A stretch of 64,000 bases of DNA. It comes from Flavobacteriales bacterium. GTDB lineage: Bacteria; Bacteroidota; Bacteroidia; Flavobacteriales; Flavobacteriaceae. The translations under genes and the position numbers were made by a program. Every line of letters starts with the position of its first letter. The stretch's first letter is position 1. The stretch spans positions 248,001 through 312,000 of the forward strand of contig JAFLBS010000002.1 in the NCBI GenBank assembly GCA_017303755.1. Reading direction: 5' to 3'. Shown piece after piece: positions 1 through 7,184 of the stretch. The notes under the pieces were generated by a model. It saw only the letters and a list, made by a program, of their open reading frames with translations, had not been told where the DNA came from and did no database searches.

Positions 1-283
1 TCTGTTTCAATGTACCATAGCTGTATTCGTTGGCCATCATTGATACAATTACAACCGCTAAAAATATTTTTAACCACGCAGCAAAATAAGTGTTGAAATG
101 CCAGATGTAAGGAAAATTAAAGATTCCTTCTTCTGCTAAATGAAATTTAAACGGACCAATATCAAATTTTATGGCTGCAAAAAGTGCAATAAACGTCAAC
201 AATACGAAATAAGTGATTGTCAATACTTTACTGGCTCTGTTTTTCCATATTTTTTGTAGTTCTATAGAGAGTAATCGTTTCAT
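1..283 (-). CDS. ABC-2 type transporter permease, N-terminal part
   Basis: Reading leftwards from the ATG at 283, the first 94 residues run out of the window without a stop. The start MKRLLSIELQKIWKNRASK is typical of ABC-2 permease subunits: a short amphipathic cytosolic segment, then a hydrophobic helix at about residues 20-40 and a second at about 64-84 (WLKIFLAVVIVSMMANEYSYG), where the NEYSYGT stretch is a common ABC-2 motif. It starts 6 bases after the stop of the ATPase gene on the same strand, so the two probably form one exporter. The substrate cannot be told. Confidence 0.85.
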   Translation of the reverse strand, partial: MKRLLSIELQKIWKNRASKVLTITYFVLLTFIALFAAIKFDIGPFKFHLAEEGIFNFPYIWHFNTYFAAWLKIFLAVVIVSMMANEYSYGTLKQ

Positions 284-289
284 CGGAAA

Positions 290-1219
290 TTATATTTTGT
301 ATGATTTAGTGTTAGTTTGAATTTGGTTTTTTTCGGTAAGTTCTAAGAATTGCTGTTCCAATGAGTTTTTGCGTAATGCCAAGTGCGTTAAACAAATATT
401 TTTGCTAAATAAAAAACGATTAAGTTCTCCAGATGATAGTTCTCCTTTTGGGTGAACTATAACTTTTCCATCTTCACTAGTAATTTTTTCAATGGAAGGA
501 TGATTTTGAAGCGCATTAATGATGTCTGAATTTGAATCCGATTGTAATTCAAAGAACGAATTACTATTCGACATTCCTTCCACTTTTCCTGAATACAGTA
601 TTTCTCCTTTGCGTAAAACTAAAACGTGACTGCACACTTTTTCCACTTCATCTAACAAGTGTGAAGCCAATAAAATGGTTGTTCCTTGAGAAGCAATGAG
701 TCGAATAATGTCTCTAATCTGATGAATTCCTTGTGGATCTAAACCGTTGGTTGGCTCGTCTAATATTAAAATTTCGGGATCATTTAATAGAGCAGAAGCA
801 ATCGCCAAACGTTGTTTCATTCCCAACGAAAAGGTTCTGAATTTGCTGTCTTTTCGGTCAAGTAATCCAACTATTTCTAGTTTTTCTTGTACTTTAGAAT
901 AGTTAATGCCTTTTATTTTACAAACTAATTCCAAATTTTCTTGAGCTGTCATATACGGATAAAAATTCGGACGCTCAATGATAGCTCCCACTTTTTTCAA
1001 TGCATCATGAGTAGCCATAGTTCCGCCAAACCAACTGTAATCACCCGAAGTTTTGTTGACTACATTGAGTACAATTCCGAGTGTAGTTGATTTTCCCGAG
1101 CCATTCGGACCGAGAATTCCGTAAACATTGCCTTTGTGAATTTCGAGTGAGACATTTTTTACAGCGTGAACTTTGCCGTAATGTTTGTTCAGATTATTGA
1201 TTGATAAAATGGTTTCCAA
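290..1219 (-). CDS. ABC transporter ATP-binding protein
   Basis: This 309-residue protein is the ATPase of an ABC-2 type exporter. The Walker A motif GPNGSGKST is at residues 37-45, the signature SLGMKQ at 131-136, Walker B LILDEP at 151-156, the D-loop just after it, and the switch histidine in LLASH at 187. The C-terminal 90 residues form an accessory domain as in CcmA/NatA-like ATPases. The permease gene follows 6 bases downstream on the same strand. Family membership is clear; the transported substrate is unknown. Confidence 0.95.
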   Translation of the reverse strand: METILSINNLNKHYGKVHAVKNVSLEIHKGNVYGILGPNGSGKSTTLGIVLNVVNKTSGDYSWFGGTMATHDALKKVGAIIERPNFYPYMTAQENLELVCKIKGINYSKVQEKLEIVGLLDRKDSKFRTFSLGMKQRLAIASALLNDPEILILDEPTNGLDPQGIHQIRDIIRLIASQGTTILLASHLLDEVEKVCSHVLVLRKGEILYSGKVEGMSNSNSFFELQSDSNSDIINALQNHPSIEKITSEDGKVIVHPKGELSSGELNRFLFSKNICLTHLALRKNSLEQQFLELTEKNQIQTNTKSYKI

Positions 1220-1291
1220 GGTAACTTTGATTTAGTTTACAGTATGACGAACATACGAACTAATTGTTACCAAAGAAATAAAATAATTAAT

Positions 1292-1528
1292 TTACAAAGA
1301 ATGATGATGTCTTTTTAAATGCAGATGAAATAAGGTTTCGTTAACTTCTCTTAGTTTTGTTGTTAAATGAGTTTTGTGACCTTTATCGTCATTAGTAAGT
1401 TCTAAATGACACACTTTGCATTCGTATTCTTCAAAGTGATTGGTAATTTTTCTTTTTAGAGTTAGTTTGTGACCAAAGAAAAGGCAGAGCAAGTTTTGAT
1501 TGGCATTTTTTAGGTTATTAGCATTCAT
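1292..1528 (-). CDS. small Cys/His-rich protein, zinc-ribbon-like
   Basis: I place the start at the ATG at 1528, giving 78 residues, although the frame is open to an ATG at 1636. A good Bacteroidetes promoter (TACATTTG with an upstream TTG, 1553-1583) lies inside the longer frame and would direct transcription only to the short form. The protein has CLFFGHKL near residue 14 and an ECKVC pair about 20 residues later, followed by a His-rich tail (HLHLKRHHH). The CxxGH...CxxC spacing recalls small zinc-binding proteins of the DUF1660 kind, but I cannot confirm the family. Function unknown. Confidence 0.55.
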   Translation of the reverse strand: MNANNLKNANQNLLCLFFGHKLTLKRKITNHFEEYECKVCHLELTNDDKGHKTHLTTKLREVNETLFHLHLKRHHHSL

Positions 1529-1552
1529 AATCAGTTGGTTGTAGGTTGTAAT

Positions 1553-1583
1553 CAAATGTAGGAGAATGCCGTTTAACTGCCAA
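1553..1583 (-). promoter_or_regulatory. Bacteroidetes-type promoter
   Basis: On the minus strand TTG (1583-1581) is followed after 20 bases by TACATTTG (1560-1553), a perfect TAnnTTTG -7 box. The ATG at 1528 is 24 bases further on. This decides the start of the small Cys/His-rich protein. Confidence 0.6.
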
Positions 1584-1640
1584 AAATAATTGTTGAATGA
1601 CGTATTTTTTGTGATTTTGTAAGATAATGTTTTCAAATAA

Positions 1641-1681
1641 AGAAAAAAATAAAAAACCCTTGATTACATTCATAACCAAGG
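1641..1681 (-). terminator. rho-independent terminator of tpiA operon
   Basis: On the minus strand, CCTTG (1681-1677) pairs with CAAGG (1662-1658), and the run GTTTTTTATTTTTTT follows at once. It lies 27 bases after the tpiA stop and ends the four-gene operon. The loop is long (14 bases), so stem strength is moderate. Confidence 0.6.
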
Positions 1682-1707
1682 ATTTACATTTTATTCTGAT
1701 TCTGAAA

Positions 1708-2460
1708 TTATAAAATCCCTTCAATAATAGCTACAAAATCATCTGCTTTTAAAGCTGCACCGCCAATTAATCCGCCATCAACGTCAGGTTTAGAAAAAAT
1801 TTCTCTAGCGTTGTCTGGTTTTACGCTTCCACCATATAAAATAGAAACATCATCAGCAATTGAACCAAATCGTTTGCGAACCGTTTCTCTAATAAATAGA
1901 TGCATTTCTTGTGCTTGTTCTGGTGAAGCAGTTTCACCAGTTCCAATTGCCCAAACAGGTTCGTATGCTAAAACGATATTCGCCCAATCTTCATTTTTGA
2001 TGTGAAACAATCCATCGCGCAGTTGATTTTCAACCACATTAAAATGTTGATTATCTTGACGATCTTTCAATTCTTCTCCAAAGCAAAAAATGACTCTCAT
2101 GTTGTGAGATAAAGCTGTATTTACTTTAAAGGCTAAAATAGCATCAGTTTCATGAAAATACGAACGACGTTCAGAATGACCTAAAATAACAGTTTCAACT
2201 CCAATGCTTTTCAACATATCAGCCGAAATTTCTCCAGTGTAAGCTCCGTTTTCGTTTTGATGCATGTTTTGTGCAGCAACAGAAATGTTGGTAAACTCTA
2301 AATGATCTACTGCAGAAGCCAAATTGACAAAGGTTGGTGCAACAATAATTTGTGCCTCACAATCATCTGGAACTTTAGTAATTAATTCATTCAGTAAATC
2401 TTCAGTCTCTTCGGCGTTTTTGTTCATTTTCCAATTGCCGGCAACAATCTTGTTTCTCAT
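1708..2460 (-). CDS. tpiA: triosephosphate isomerase
   Basis: This 250-residue protein interconverts dihydroxyacetone phosphate and glyceraldehyde 3-phosphate in glycolysis and gluconeogenesis. Lys11 is in GNWKMN, the catalytic His95 in GHSERR, the catalytic Glu167 in YEPVWAIGTG, and the phosphate-binding YGGSV and GLIGGAAL motifs are present near the C-terminus. Length matches the family. It is the last gene of the operon DUF1599 - MauE/thioredoxin - TlpA - tpiA, 2 bases behind the TlpA gene, and is followed by a hairpin terminator. Confidence 0.98.
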   Translation of the reverse strand: MRNKIVAGNWKMNKNAEETEDLLNELITKVPDDCEAQIIVAPTFVNLASAVDHLEFTNISVAAQNMHQNENGAYTGEISADMLKSIGVETVILGHSERRSYFHETDAILAFKVNTALSHNMRVIFCFGEELKDRQDNQHFNVVENQLRDGLFHIKNEDWANIVLAYEPVWAIGTGETASPEQAQEMHLFIRETVRKRFGSIADDVSILYGGSVKPDNAREIFSKPDVDGGLIGGAALKADDFVAIIEGIL

Positions 2461-2462
2461 TT

Positions 2463-2960
2463 TTAGTCTTTTAAAGCTTTTTCAATTTTATCAAAATCAG
2501 TTTCAATCGCTCTGTACAATACGATTTGACCTTTCTCATTTAGTATAATGTAACGTGGAATCCAATCCAAATCAATCGATTTTCCGAATTCACCTTTCAT
2601 CATTTTAGGATCGTTTACCCAATACAGTTGTCCGCTCAAATCGTGTTTTTCAACCGCTTCCAACCATTTTTCCATACTCTTGTCCATAGAGATGAATACA
2701 TAAGCCACGTCTGGGTTTTTACTTTGTAATTCTTTTACTTTTGGCATTGCTTTTACACAATCACCACACCATCCAGCCCAAATTTCAATGACTACTTTTT
2801 TTCCTTTATTGGCATCTAAAATACTTTGAAATGTAGCTTTTTCACCACTTTTTTCAGTAAGTTCGTATACTAAAGCTTCTTTTGAAAATTCAGTTTTTTG
2901 TGCATTACTACACGAAATGGTCGTCAATATGATTGCCATGATGTAAATTATTTTTTTCAT
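2463..2960 (-). CDS. TlpA-like thioredoxin-fold lipoprotein
   Basis: A lipoprotein signal peptide (MKKIIYIMAIILTTISC, lipidated Cys17) precedes a thioredoxin fold with WAGWCGDC; the redox pair is Cys65 and Cys68. It probably reduces or isomerises disulfides in the periplasm, anchored in a membrane by lipid. It lies between the MauE/thioredoxin gene (14-base gap) and tpiA (2-base gap), and the pairing with the upstream membrane thioredoxin suggests a shared redox path. That path is inference. Confidence 0.92.
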   Translation of the reverse strand: MKKIIYIMAIILTTISCSNAQKTEFSKEALVYELTEKSGEKATFQSILDANKGKKVVIEIWAGWCGDCVKAMPKVKELQSKNPDVAYVFISMDKSMEKWLEAVEKHDLSGQLYWVNDPKMMKGEFGKSIDLDWIPRYIILNEKGQIVLYRAIETDFDKIEKALKD

Positions 2961-2974
2961 AATTAATGATTAAA

Positions 2975-4081
2975 TTATTTTAAACGTAATTCTTGTTTGG
3001 TTTTAGTTAGCAAAGGTTTTAATTCGCTTCCTTTAAATTGATGTTCGCCTTCCGAATTATACCAGTACTTCACATCGTTTCCATTCCAAAGAAATTTAAC
3101 TCCTGGTGTGTTTTTATCACTTCCCATCAAATCATAAAAAGGAATAATTTCGATGATTTTATAAGGATATTTCGCTCCAGCTATCGAAAAGAACTCCGGA
3201 ATTTTCTCAGGTTCTTCGTTCATAAATATAATAGACAATGGTGGAAAATTTTTATTCTTACTTCTCATTTCTGTCAATTCTTTCGCCGCAAGTTGACAGT
3301 GATCACAACCCGGAACAAAGAAACCAAGTAGTTGTTTTCCATCATCAATTTTGGGATGAAAACTAGCGTAACCCGATTTTACTTTTTTTGGTTCTGTATC
3401 TTCTACAACTTTGGGTTCAACTTTTACAGAATCTACTTTATTAGGTGTAATCGATTGTGCAGTAGGTTGAGATGCAGTTGAATTAACTCCTATAGTAGTT
3501 GTGTTTTCGTCAGCAGGAGTTACTGAAAAAGAACTTTCTTCCATCGGACGCATTGGTGCTAACATAAACAACGCCAATATCGATGCAAATAAACCTGTAG
3601 TTAAAATCCAGAAATTGTGTTTTTCAGTTTCTTTAGGTAGCAAAATAAATGTCCAAACCAACAGTCCAATCGCAATTATATTTTTTACTATCGACTCAGC
3701 TGGTGTCATCGGAATTAATTCGCCAAAACAACCACAATTTCCAGCATTTCCACTAGTAGAAATTAAATACGTTAGATGAACAATAAAAACGGCTAACATT
3801 ACTATCGTAACCGGAATGACAAATCGTCTTAAAAAATGCTTTTGCAAAAGTAAAATTCCTAATGCCAATTCAATTCCGATTAAAATTCGAGAAAAATAAG
3901 GCGCAATCGTTGGGGAAAATCCCAAAGTATACAATTGTTTTACCTCGAAAGTTGAAATAGCAAAATAAGGCGAATCCAATAATTCACTTTTAGATAATTT
4001 AGCAACGGCTGATACAATGAATAGTAACGCAACTACTATTCTTAAAATCCATGCGATTGTATTTTTGGTTGATGTTTGCAT
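2975..4081 (-). CDS. MauE/DoxX-like membrane protein with thioredoxin-fold tail (BT_3928 family)
   Basis: The N-terminal 180 residues carry four to five membrane helices (about 10-30, 62-80, 88-108, 132-148, 158-176) and an NCGCFGE motif at 115-121, the cysteine motif of MauE-type membrane thiol carriers. A Pro/Thr/Val-rich linker (about 190-235) leads to a thioredoxin-like domain with CDHC at 259-262. The layout matches the family named BT_3928. It could pass electrons to the neighbouring TlpA lipoprotein. A TATCTTTG box at 4103-4096 precedes the start. Confidence 0.85.
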   Translation of the reverse strand: MQTSTKNTIAWILRIVVALLFIVSAVAKLSKSELLDSPYFAISTFEVKQLYTLGFSPTIAPYFSRILIGIELALGILLLQKHFLRRFVIPVTIVMLAVFIVHLTYLISTSGNAGNCGCFGELIPMTPAESIVKNIIAIGLLVWTFILLPKETEKHNFWILTTGLFASILALFMLAPMRPMEESSFSVTPADENTTTIGVNSTASQPTAQSITPNKVDSVKVEPKVVEDTEPKKVKSGYASFHPKIDDGKQLLGFFVPGCDHCQLAAKELTEMRSKNKNFPPLSIIFMNEEPEKIPEFFSIAGAKYPYKIIEIIPFYDLMGSDKNTPGVKFLWNGNDVKYWYNSEGEHQFKGSELKPLLTKTKQELRLK

Positions 4082-4095
4082 ACACTACTTTTTTA

Positions 4096-4103
4096 CAAAG
4101 ATA
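4096..4103 (-). promoter_or_regulatory. -7 box of the MauE-TlpA-tpiA genes
   Basis: TATCTTTG on the minus strand, 14 bases upstream of the ATG at 4081. No clear TTG at the expected distance upstream, so it may be weak or work in addition to read-through from the DUF1599 gene. Confidence 0.45.
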
Positions 4104-4154
4104 AATTCTATTAGGGAATGGTGTTGTTAATGATTTGTTATTCTGGATAGATTG

Positions 4155-4190
4155 TTAGACTTCTTAGAATTTTAGACTTCTTAGATTATT
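4155..4190 (+). repeat. TTAGAC nonamer array (4 units)
   Basis: TTAGAC, TTAGAA, TTAGAC and TTAGAT begin at 4155, 4164, 4172 and 4181, a period of 8-9 bases. It belongs to the same word family as the arrays at 6471-6520 and 15903-15979. It lies between the DUF1599 stop and the next gene of the operon. Confidence 0.75.
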
Positions 4191-4200
4191 GTAAATTCAA

Positions 4201-4262
4201 CTTGAAACTTGACCCGAGGCGAAGCCGAACTGTATGAAGCGCAGCGGAATAAAACCTGAAAC
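4201..4262 (+). repeat. 62-base dispersed repeat, copy 1
   Basis: This stretch matches 53528-53589 at 57 of 62 positions. It begins CTTGAAAC, ends TGAAAC, and has a GC-rich core with GAAGCCGAAC and GCGCAGCGGAAT, unlike the AT-rich surroundings. Its last base is the first base of the DUF1599 stop codon on the minus strand. Confidence 0.85.
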
Positions 4263-4804
4263 TATTCATGGAACTTCATCAAAATCAACGCAAAAACAGA
4301 ATAATTAATCATATCTTGATAATTCGCATCAATTCCTTCAGATACAATGGTTTTTCCTTTGTTGTCTTCAATTTGCTTGACGCGAAGTAACTTTTGTAGA
4401 ATCAAATCGGTCAATGAACTCACGCGCATTTCGCGCCACGCTTCACCATAATCGTGGTTTTTGTTTTCCATTAATGTTTTGGTAATGCTAATTTTTTCAT
4501 CGTACAATTCGGTGGCTCTTTTTACATCCAAATCGGGTTGGTCCACAACACCTAATTCCAATTGAATCAGCGCCATAATGCAATAATTGATGATTCCGAT
4601 GAATTCGCCCGTTTCGTCTTCGTCTACTTTTCGAACTTCATTTTCTTGTAAACTGCGAATGCGTTGGGCTTTGATAAAAATTTGGTCGGTTAAAGAAGGC
4701 AAACGTAAAATGCGCCACGCACTTCCATAATCGGTCATTTTTTTGATGAAAAGATCGCGACAAATGGCGATTACTTGGTCATATTCTTGAGAGGTTGAAC
4801 TCAT
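4262..4804 (-). CDS. DUF1599 protein, two tandem copies
   Basis: This 180-residue protein has two copies of the same unit: KKMTDYGSAWRILRLPSLTD (about residues 16-35) and NKNHDYGEAWREMRVSSLTD (about 113-132). Each is followed by a helix with KxxRxxxxE, as in DUF1599 (also called nucleotide modification-associated domain). The biochemical role is not known to me; the family name suggests nucleotides as ligands. It is first in the operon leading to tpiA and is divergent from folP, with a TACTTTTG box 27 bases upstream. Confidence 0.88.
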   Translation of the reverse strand: MSSTSQEYDQVIAICRDLFIKKMTDYGSAWRILRLPSLTDQIFIKAQRIRSLQENEVRKVDEDETGEFIGIINYCIMALIQLELGVVDQPDLDVKRATELYDEKISITKTLMENKNHDYGEAWREMRVSSLTDLILQKLLRVKQIEDNKGKTIVSEGIDANYQDMINYSVFALILMKFHE

Positions 4805-4818
4805 TTCGTGTATCTTTG
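4787..4818 (+). promoter_or_regulatory. candidate folP promoter
   Basis: TTG (4787-4789), a 21-base spacer and TATCTTTG (4811-4818) on the plus strand fit the Bacteroidetes promoter. It lies 181 bases before folP, overlaps the start of the divergent DUF1599 gene, and would put the 4927-4982 repeat in the folP leader. Confidence 0.45.
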
Positions 4819-4830
4819 TATGAATTTTTT

Positions 4831-4838
4831 CAAAAGTA
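4831..4838 (-). promoter_or_regulatory. -7 box of the DUF1599-tpiA operon
   Basis: TACTTTTG on the minus strand, 26 bases before the ATG at 4804. It faces away from the plus-strand box at 4811-4818. Confidence 0.5.
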
Positions 4839-4926
4839 AATAATATAGTACTAAGATTAAAATATTAAGTATAAAGATTTTTATATTCTTAATTTTGATC
4901 GAAAACTAACAGTTCGTTTTACTCAA

Positions 4927-4982
4927 TTTTGGAACGCGGATGAAACAGATTGCTAAAACAAACGCAGATTTTCACTGATTTT
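4927..4982 (+). repeat. GGAACGCGGA repeat, copy 1
   Basis: TTTTGGAACGCGGATGAAAC followed by GATTGCTAAA and ending CACTGATTTT. The same order recurs with about ten changes at 6544-6600. The trailing word CACGGATGA runs into the folP start codon. Confidence 0.8.
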
Positions 4983-4999
4983 ATAAACACTGAACACGG

Positions 5000-5827
5000 A
5001 TGACAATAAATTGCAACGGACAACTCATCGATTTATCCACTCCCAAAGTAATGGGAATTGTAAACCTTACACCCAATTCGTTCTACGATGGTGGAAAATT
5101 ATCCGATGAAAAAAGTGTGTTATTACAAGTCGAAAAAATGCTTGCTGATGGAGCGACTTTTATCGATGTTGGCGGTTATTCGAGTAAGCCCAATGCCGAA
5201 TTTGTTTCTGAAGAAGAAGAACTTCAACGCGTAATTCCGATCATTCAAAGTGTTGTAAAAGAGTTTCCAAAAGTGGTGCTTTCTATTGATACTTTTAGAA
5301 GTCAAGTTGCTAAGCAAAGTGTTGAAAATGGTGTAGCCATTGTTAATGATATTTCAGCAGGAAGTTTAGACGAAAACATGATGCGAACGGTAGCTCAATT
5401 GCGCGTGCCCTACATCATGATGCACATGAAAGGAACGCCAAAAACCATGCAGTCGTTAGCACAGTACGATGATTTAGTAAAAGAAATTTTATTCTATTTT
5501 TCTGAAAAAATCGCCATAGCAAGAAGTTTCGGAATCAGTGATGTAATTGTCGATCCCGGATTTGGATTTGCCAAAACATTGGAGCAGAATTTCGAACTTT
5601 TGAATAAATTAGAATTATTTAAAATGCTCGATTTACCTTTGTTAGTAGGTGTTTCCCGAAAATCAATGATCTATAAAATTTTGGAAACTGATGCTGAACA
5701 TGCGTTGAACGGAACTACTTCACTCAACACTATTTCGCTAATGAAAGGTGCAAAAATCCTTCGTGTTCACGATGTAAAAGAAGCTGTAGAATGTGTTCAA
5801 TTGTACCAAAAATTAATAAGTAAATAA
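5000..5827 (+). CDS. folP: dihydropteroate synthase
   Basis: This 275-residue enzyme condenses p-aminobenzoate with 6-hydroxymethyl-dihydropterin diphosphate in folate synthesis and is the sulfonamide target. The pterin and diphosphate motifs are VMGIVNLTPNSFYDGG (about 18-33), DVGGYSSKPNA (about 56-66), SIDTFRS, NDISAG, DPGFGFAKT and GVSRKSMI, with RVHDV at the C-terminus. The usual SSRPG loop reads SSKPN, a mild variant. Its stop overlaps the start of the lipoprotein gene. The ATG at 5000 lies in a repeat word (CACGGATGA) but leaves a normal N-terminus. Confidence 0.97.
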   Translation: MTINCNGQLIDLSTPKVMGIVNLTPNSFYDGGKLSDEKSVLLQVEKMLADGATFIDVGGYSSKPNAEFVSEEEELQRVIPIIQSVVKEFPKVVLSIDTFRSQVAKQSVENGVAIVNDISAGSLDENMMRTVAQLRVPYIMMHMKGTPKTMQSLAQYDDLVKEILFYFSEKIAIARSFGISDVIVDPGFGFAKTLEQNFELLNKLELFKMLDLPLLVGVSRKSMIYKILETDAEHALNGTTSLNTISLMKGAKILRVHDVKEAVECVQLYQKLISK

Positions 5828-6474
5828 TGAAAAGAATTGCGAGTTTGTTGGTTGTTTTTTTGCTGATTTCATGCAACGAAAAAGAAGAAATGTTATTGCC
5901 AAAAGCAGATGTAACCATCGTAAAAGAAGTGTATGATCATTCGCCCATTTATTTGTTTTTTAGAGTAAAAGGAAAGGATACTGTGGCCGAATTGAACCGA
6001 AAAAACGCCATTGGAACTTCCAATTGGATTTTCAATATCGATAAGCGATTGCCCTTGAAAGCAGTTATTTCGCAGTTGCAATTCATGAAAGAAAAAAGAA
6101 AAAAAGGAATGCACACCAACGAGAAAGCTGAAGACTATTTTTCGTATGCCGATAGCATTGGTAAAAATCTGGCTTTTCTGCCGTTCACGAAAGTGAAGTA
6201 CAATTTAGAAAAACCCAAATACGGAGTACAAATCTTCTTTTCTAAAGACAATACCATTTTAGTGTTGAATTCATCTGAAAAAGCGAAAGAAATAACCAAA
6301 CCTGAATTGTTGAAGTATTTACTCGGATTACCCAGCGACAAACCTAATAAGTTCTTTTTTTGTCATGATCAAAATTGCAGTTACGAGCAATTCCTTCAAA
6401 ACAGTATTTTTATAGCTCAATTTAAGCTACAAATTCCAGTGTATAATGTAACCAATGAAGAGTTTATATTTTAG
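5827..6474 (+). CDS. lipoprotein of unknown function
   Basis: The signal MKRIASLLVVFLLISC has a lipobox with lipidated Cys16, so the 215-residue protein is probably membrane-anchored outside the cytoplasm. No known domain is evident. It overlaps the folP stop by one base (TAATG), so it is translationally coupled. The stop codon TAG at 6472-6474 lies within the first unit of a TTAGAC array. In many relatives, as I recall, folP is followed by a diadenylate cyclase gene; none is present here. Confidence 0.75.
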   Translation: MKRIASLLVVFLLISCNEKEEMLLPKADVTIVKEVYDHSPIYLFFRVKGKDTVAELNRKNAIGTSNWIFNIDKRLPLKAVISQLQFMKEKRKKGMHTNEKAEDYFSYADSIGKNLAFLPFTKVKYNLEKPKYGVQIFFSKDNTILVLNSSEKAKEITKPELLKYLLGLPSDKPNKFFFCHDQNCSYEQFLQNSIFIAQFKLQIPVYNVTNEEFIF

Positions 6475-6520
6475 ACTAGTTAGACCGTTTAGACTTCTTA
6501 GACTTCTTAGATTTTTAGAC
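6471..6520 (+). repeat. TTAGAC nonamer array (6 units)
   Basis: TTAGAC-type words begin at 6471, 6480, 6489, 6498, 6507 and 6515, an almost exact 9-base period. The first unit contains the stop codon of the lipoprotein gene. A looser tail (TAGGACTGTAGG) continues to about 6540. Confidence 0.85.
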
Positions 6521-6543
6521 TGTAAGATTATAGGACTGTAGGA

Positions 6544-6600
6544 TTTTGGAACGCGGAGGAAACGGATTGCTAAAGCAAAACGCGGATTTTTGCTGATTTT
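6544..6600 (+). repeat. GGAACGCGGA repeat, copy 2
   Basis: TTTTGGAACGCGGAGGAAAC, then GGATTGCTAAAGC and TTTTTGCTGATTTT, is in direct orientation to copy 1 at 4927-4982. The two copies bracket folP and its lipoprotein partner. Confidence 0.8.
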
Positions 6601-6630
6601 CTGAAAACTGTGACTGAGACTGTAAACTAA

Positions 6631-7104
6631 CTATTGATGATGATACGGTTCGTTCTTCAAAATTGTAAATCCTCTGTAAATTTGCTCAATCACAAACAAC
6701 CGCACCATTTGATGGGAAAACGTCATGGCCGAAAGTGAAATTTTTCCTTGTGCTTTTTTGTAGACTTCTTCGCTAAAACCATACGGTCCGCCAATTACAA
6801 AAACCAATGTTTTGATTCCGGCGTTCATCTTTTTCTGCAAATAATCTGAAAATCCCACACTGCTGAATGAGTTTCCGTTTTCATCTAACAAAATCAGTTG
6901 ATCGGTAGGAGTGAGCTTAGCCAAAATCAGTTCGCCTTCTTTTTCTTTTTGTTGCGCTTCCGTTAAGTTTTTGGCGTTTTTGATATCGGGAATTACTTCC
7001 AAATCAAATTTAATGTAAAACGACAATCGCTTGGTGTATTCGTCGATTAACGCTTGCAGATTTTTGTTGTCGGTTTTGCCTATGGCGAGCAGTTTGATGT
7101 TCAT
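6631..7104 (-). CDS. rlmH: 23S rRNA pseudouridine-1915 N3-methyltransferase
   Basis: This 157-residue SPOUT-family enzyme methylates pseudouridine 1915 in helix 69 of 23S rRNA, using S-adenosylmethionine. The trefoil-knot motifs are clear: FVIGGPYGFS (about 103-112), ISLSAMTFSHQMVRLFVIEQ (about 122-141) and the C-terminal NEPYHHQ. Length is exactly that of the family. The GTTTCA/TGAAAC inverted array lies immediately upstream. Confidence 0.97.
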   Translation of the reverse strand: MNIKLLAIGKTDNKNLQALIDEYTKRLSFYIKFDLEVIPDIKNAKNLTEAQQKEKEGELILAKLTPTDQLILLDENGNSFSSVGFSDYLQKKMNAGIKTLVFVIGGPYGFSEEVYKKAQGKISLSAMTFSHQMVRLFVIEQIYRGFTILKNEPYHHQ

Positions 7105-7112
7105 CGTTTTTG

Positions 7113-7180
7113 GTTTCAGGTTTCAGGTTTCAAGTTTCAAGGTTCTCTTAACATGAAACTTGAAACCTGAAAAGTGAAAC
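7113..7180. repeat. inverted TGAAAC heptamer array
   Basis: GTTTCA begins at 7113, 7120, 7127 and 7134, exactly 7 bases apart. After a 14-base centre, TGAAAC-type words begin at 7154, 7161, 7168 and 7175. The two halves can pair into a long hairpin between the nucleoid-associated protein gene and rlmH. Confidence 0.85.
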
Positions 7181-7184
7181 TTCC

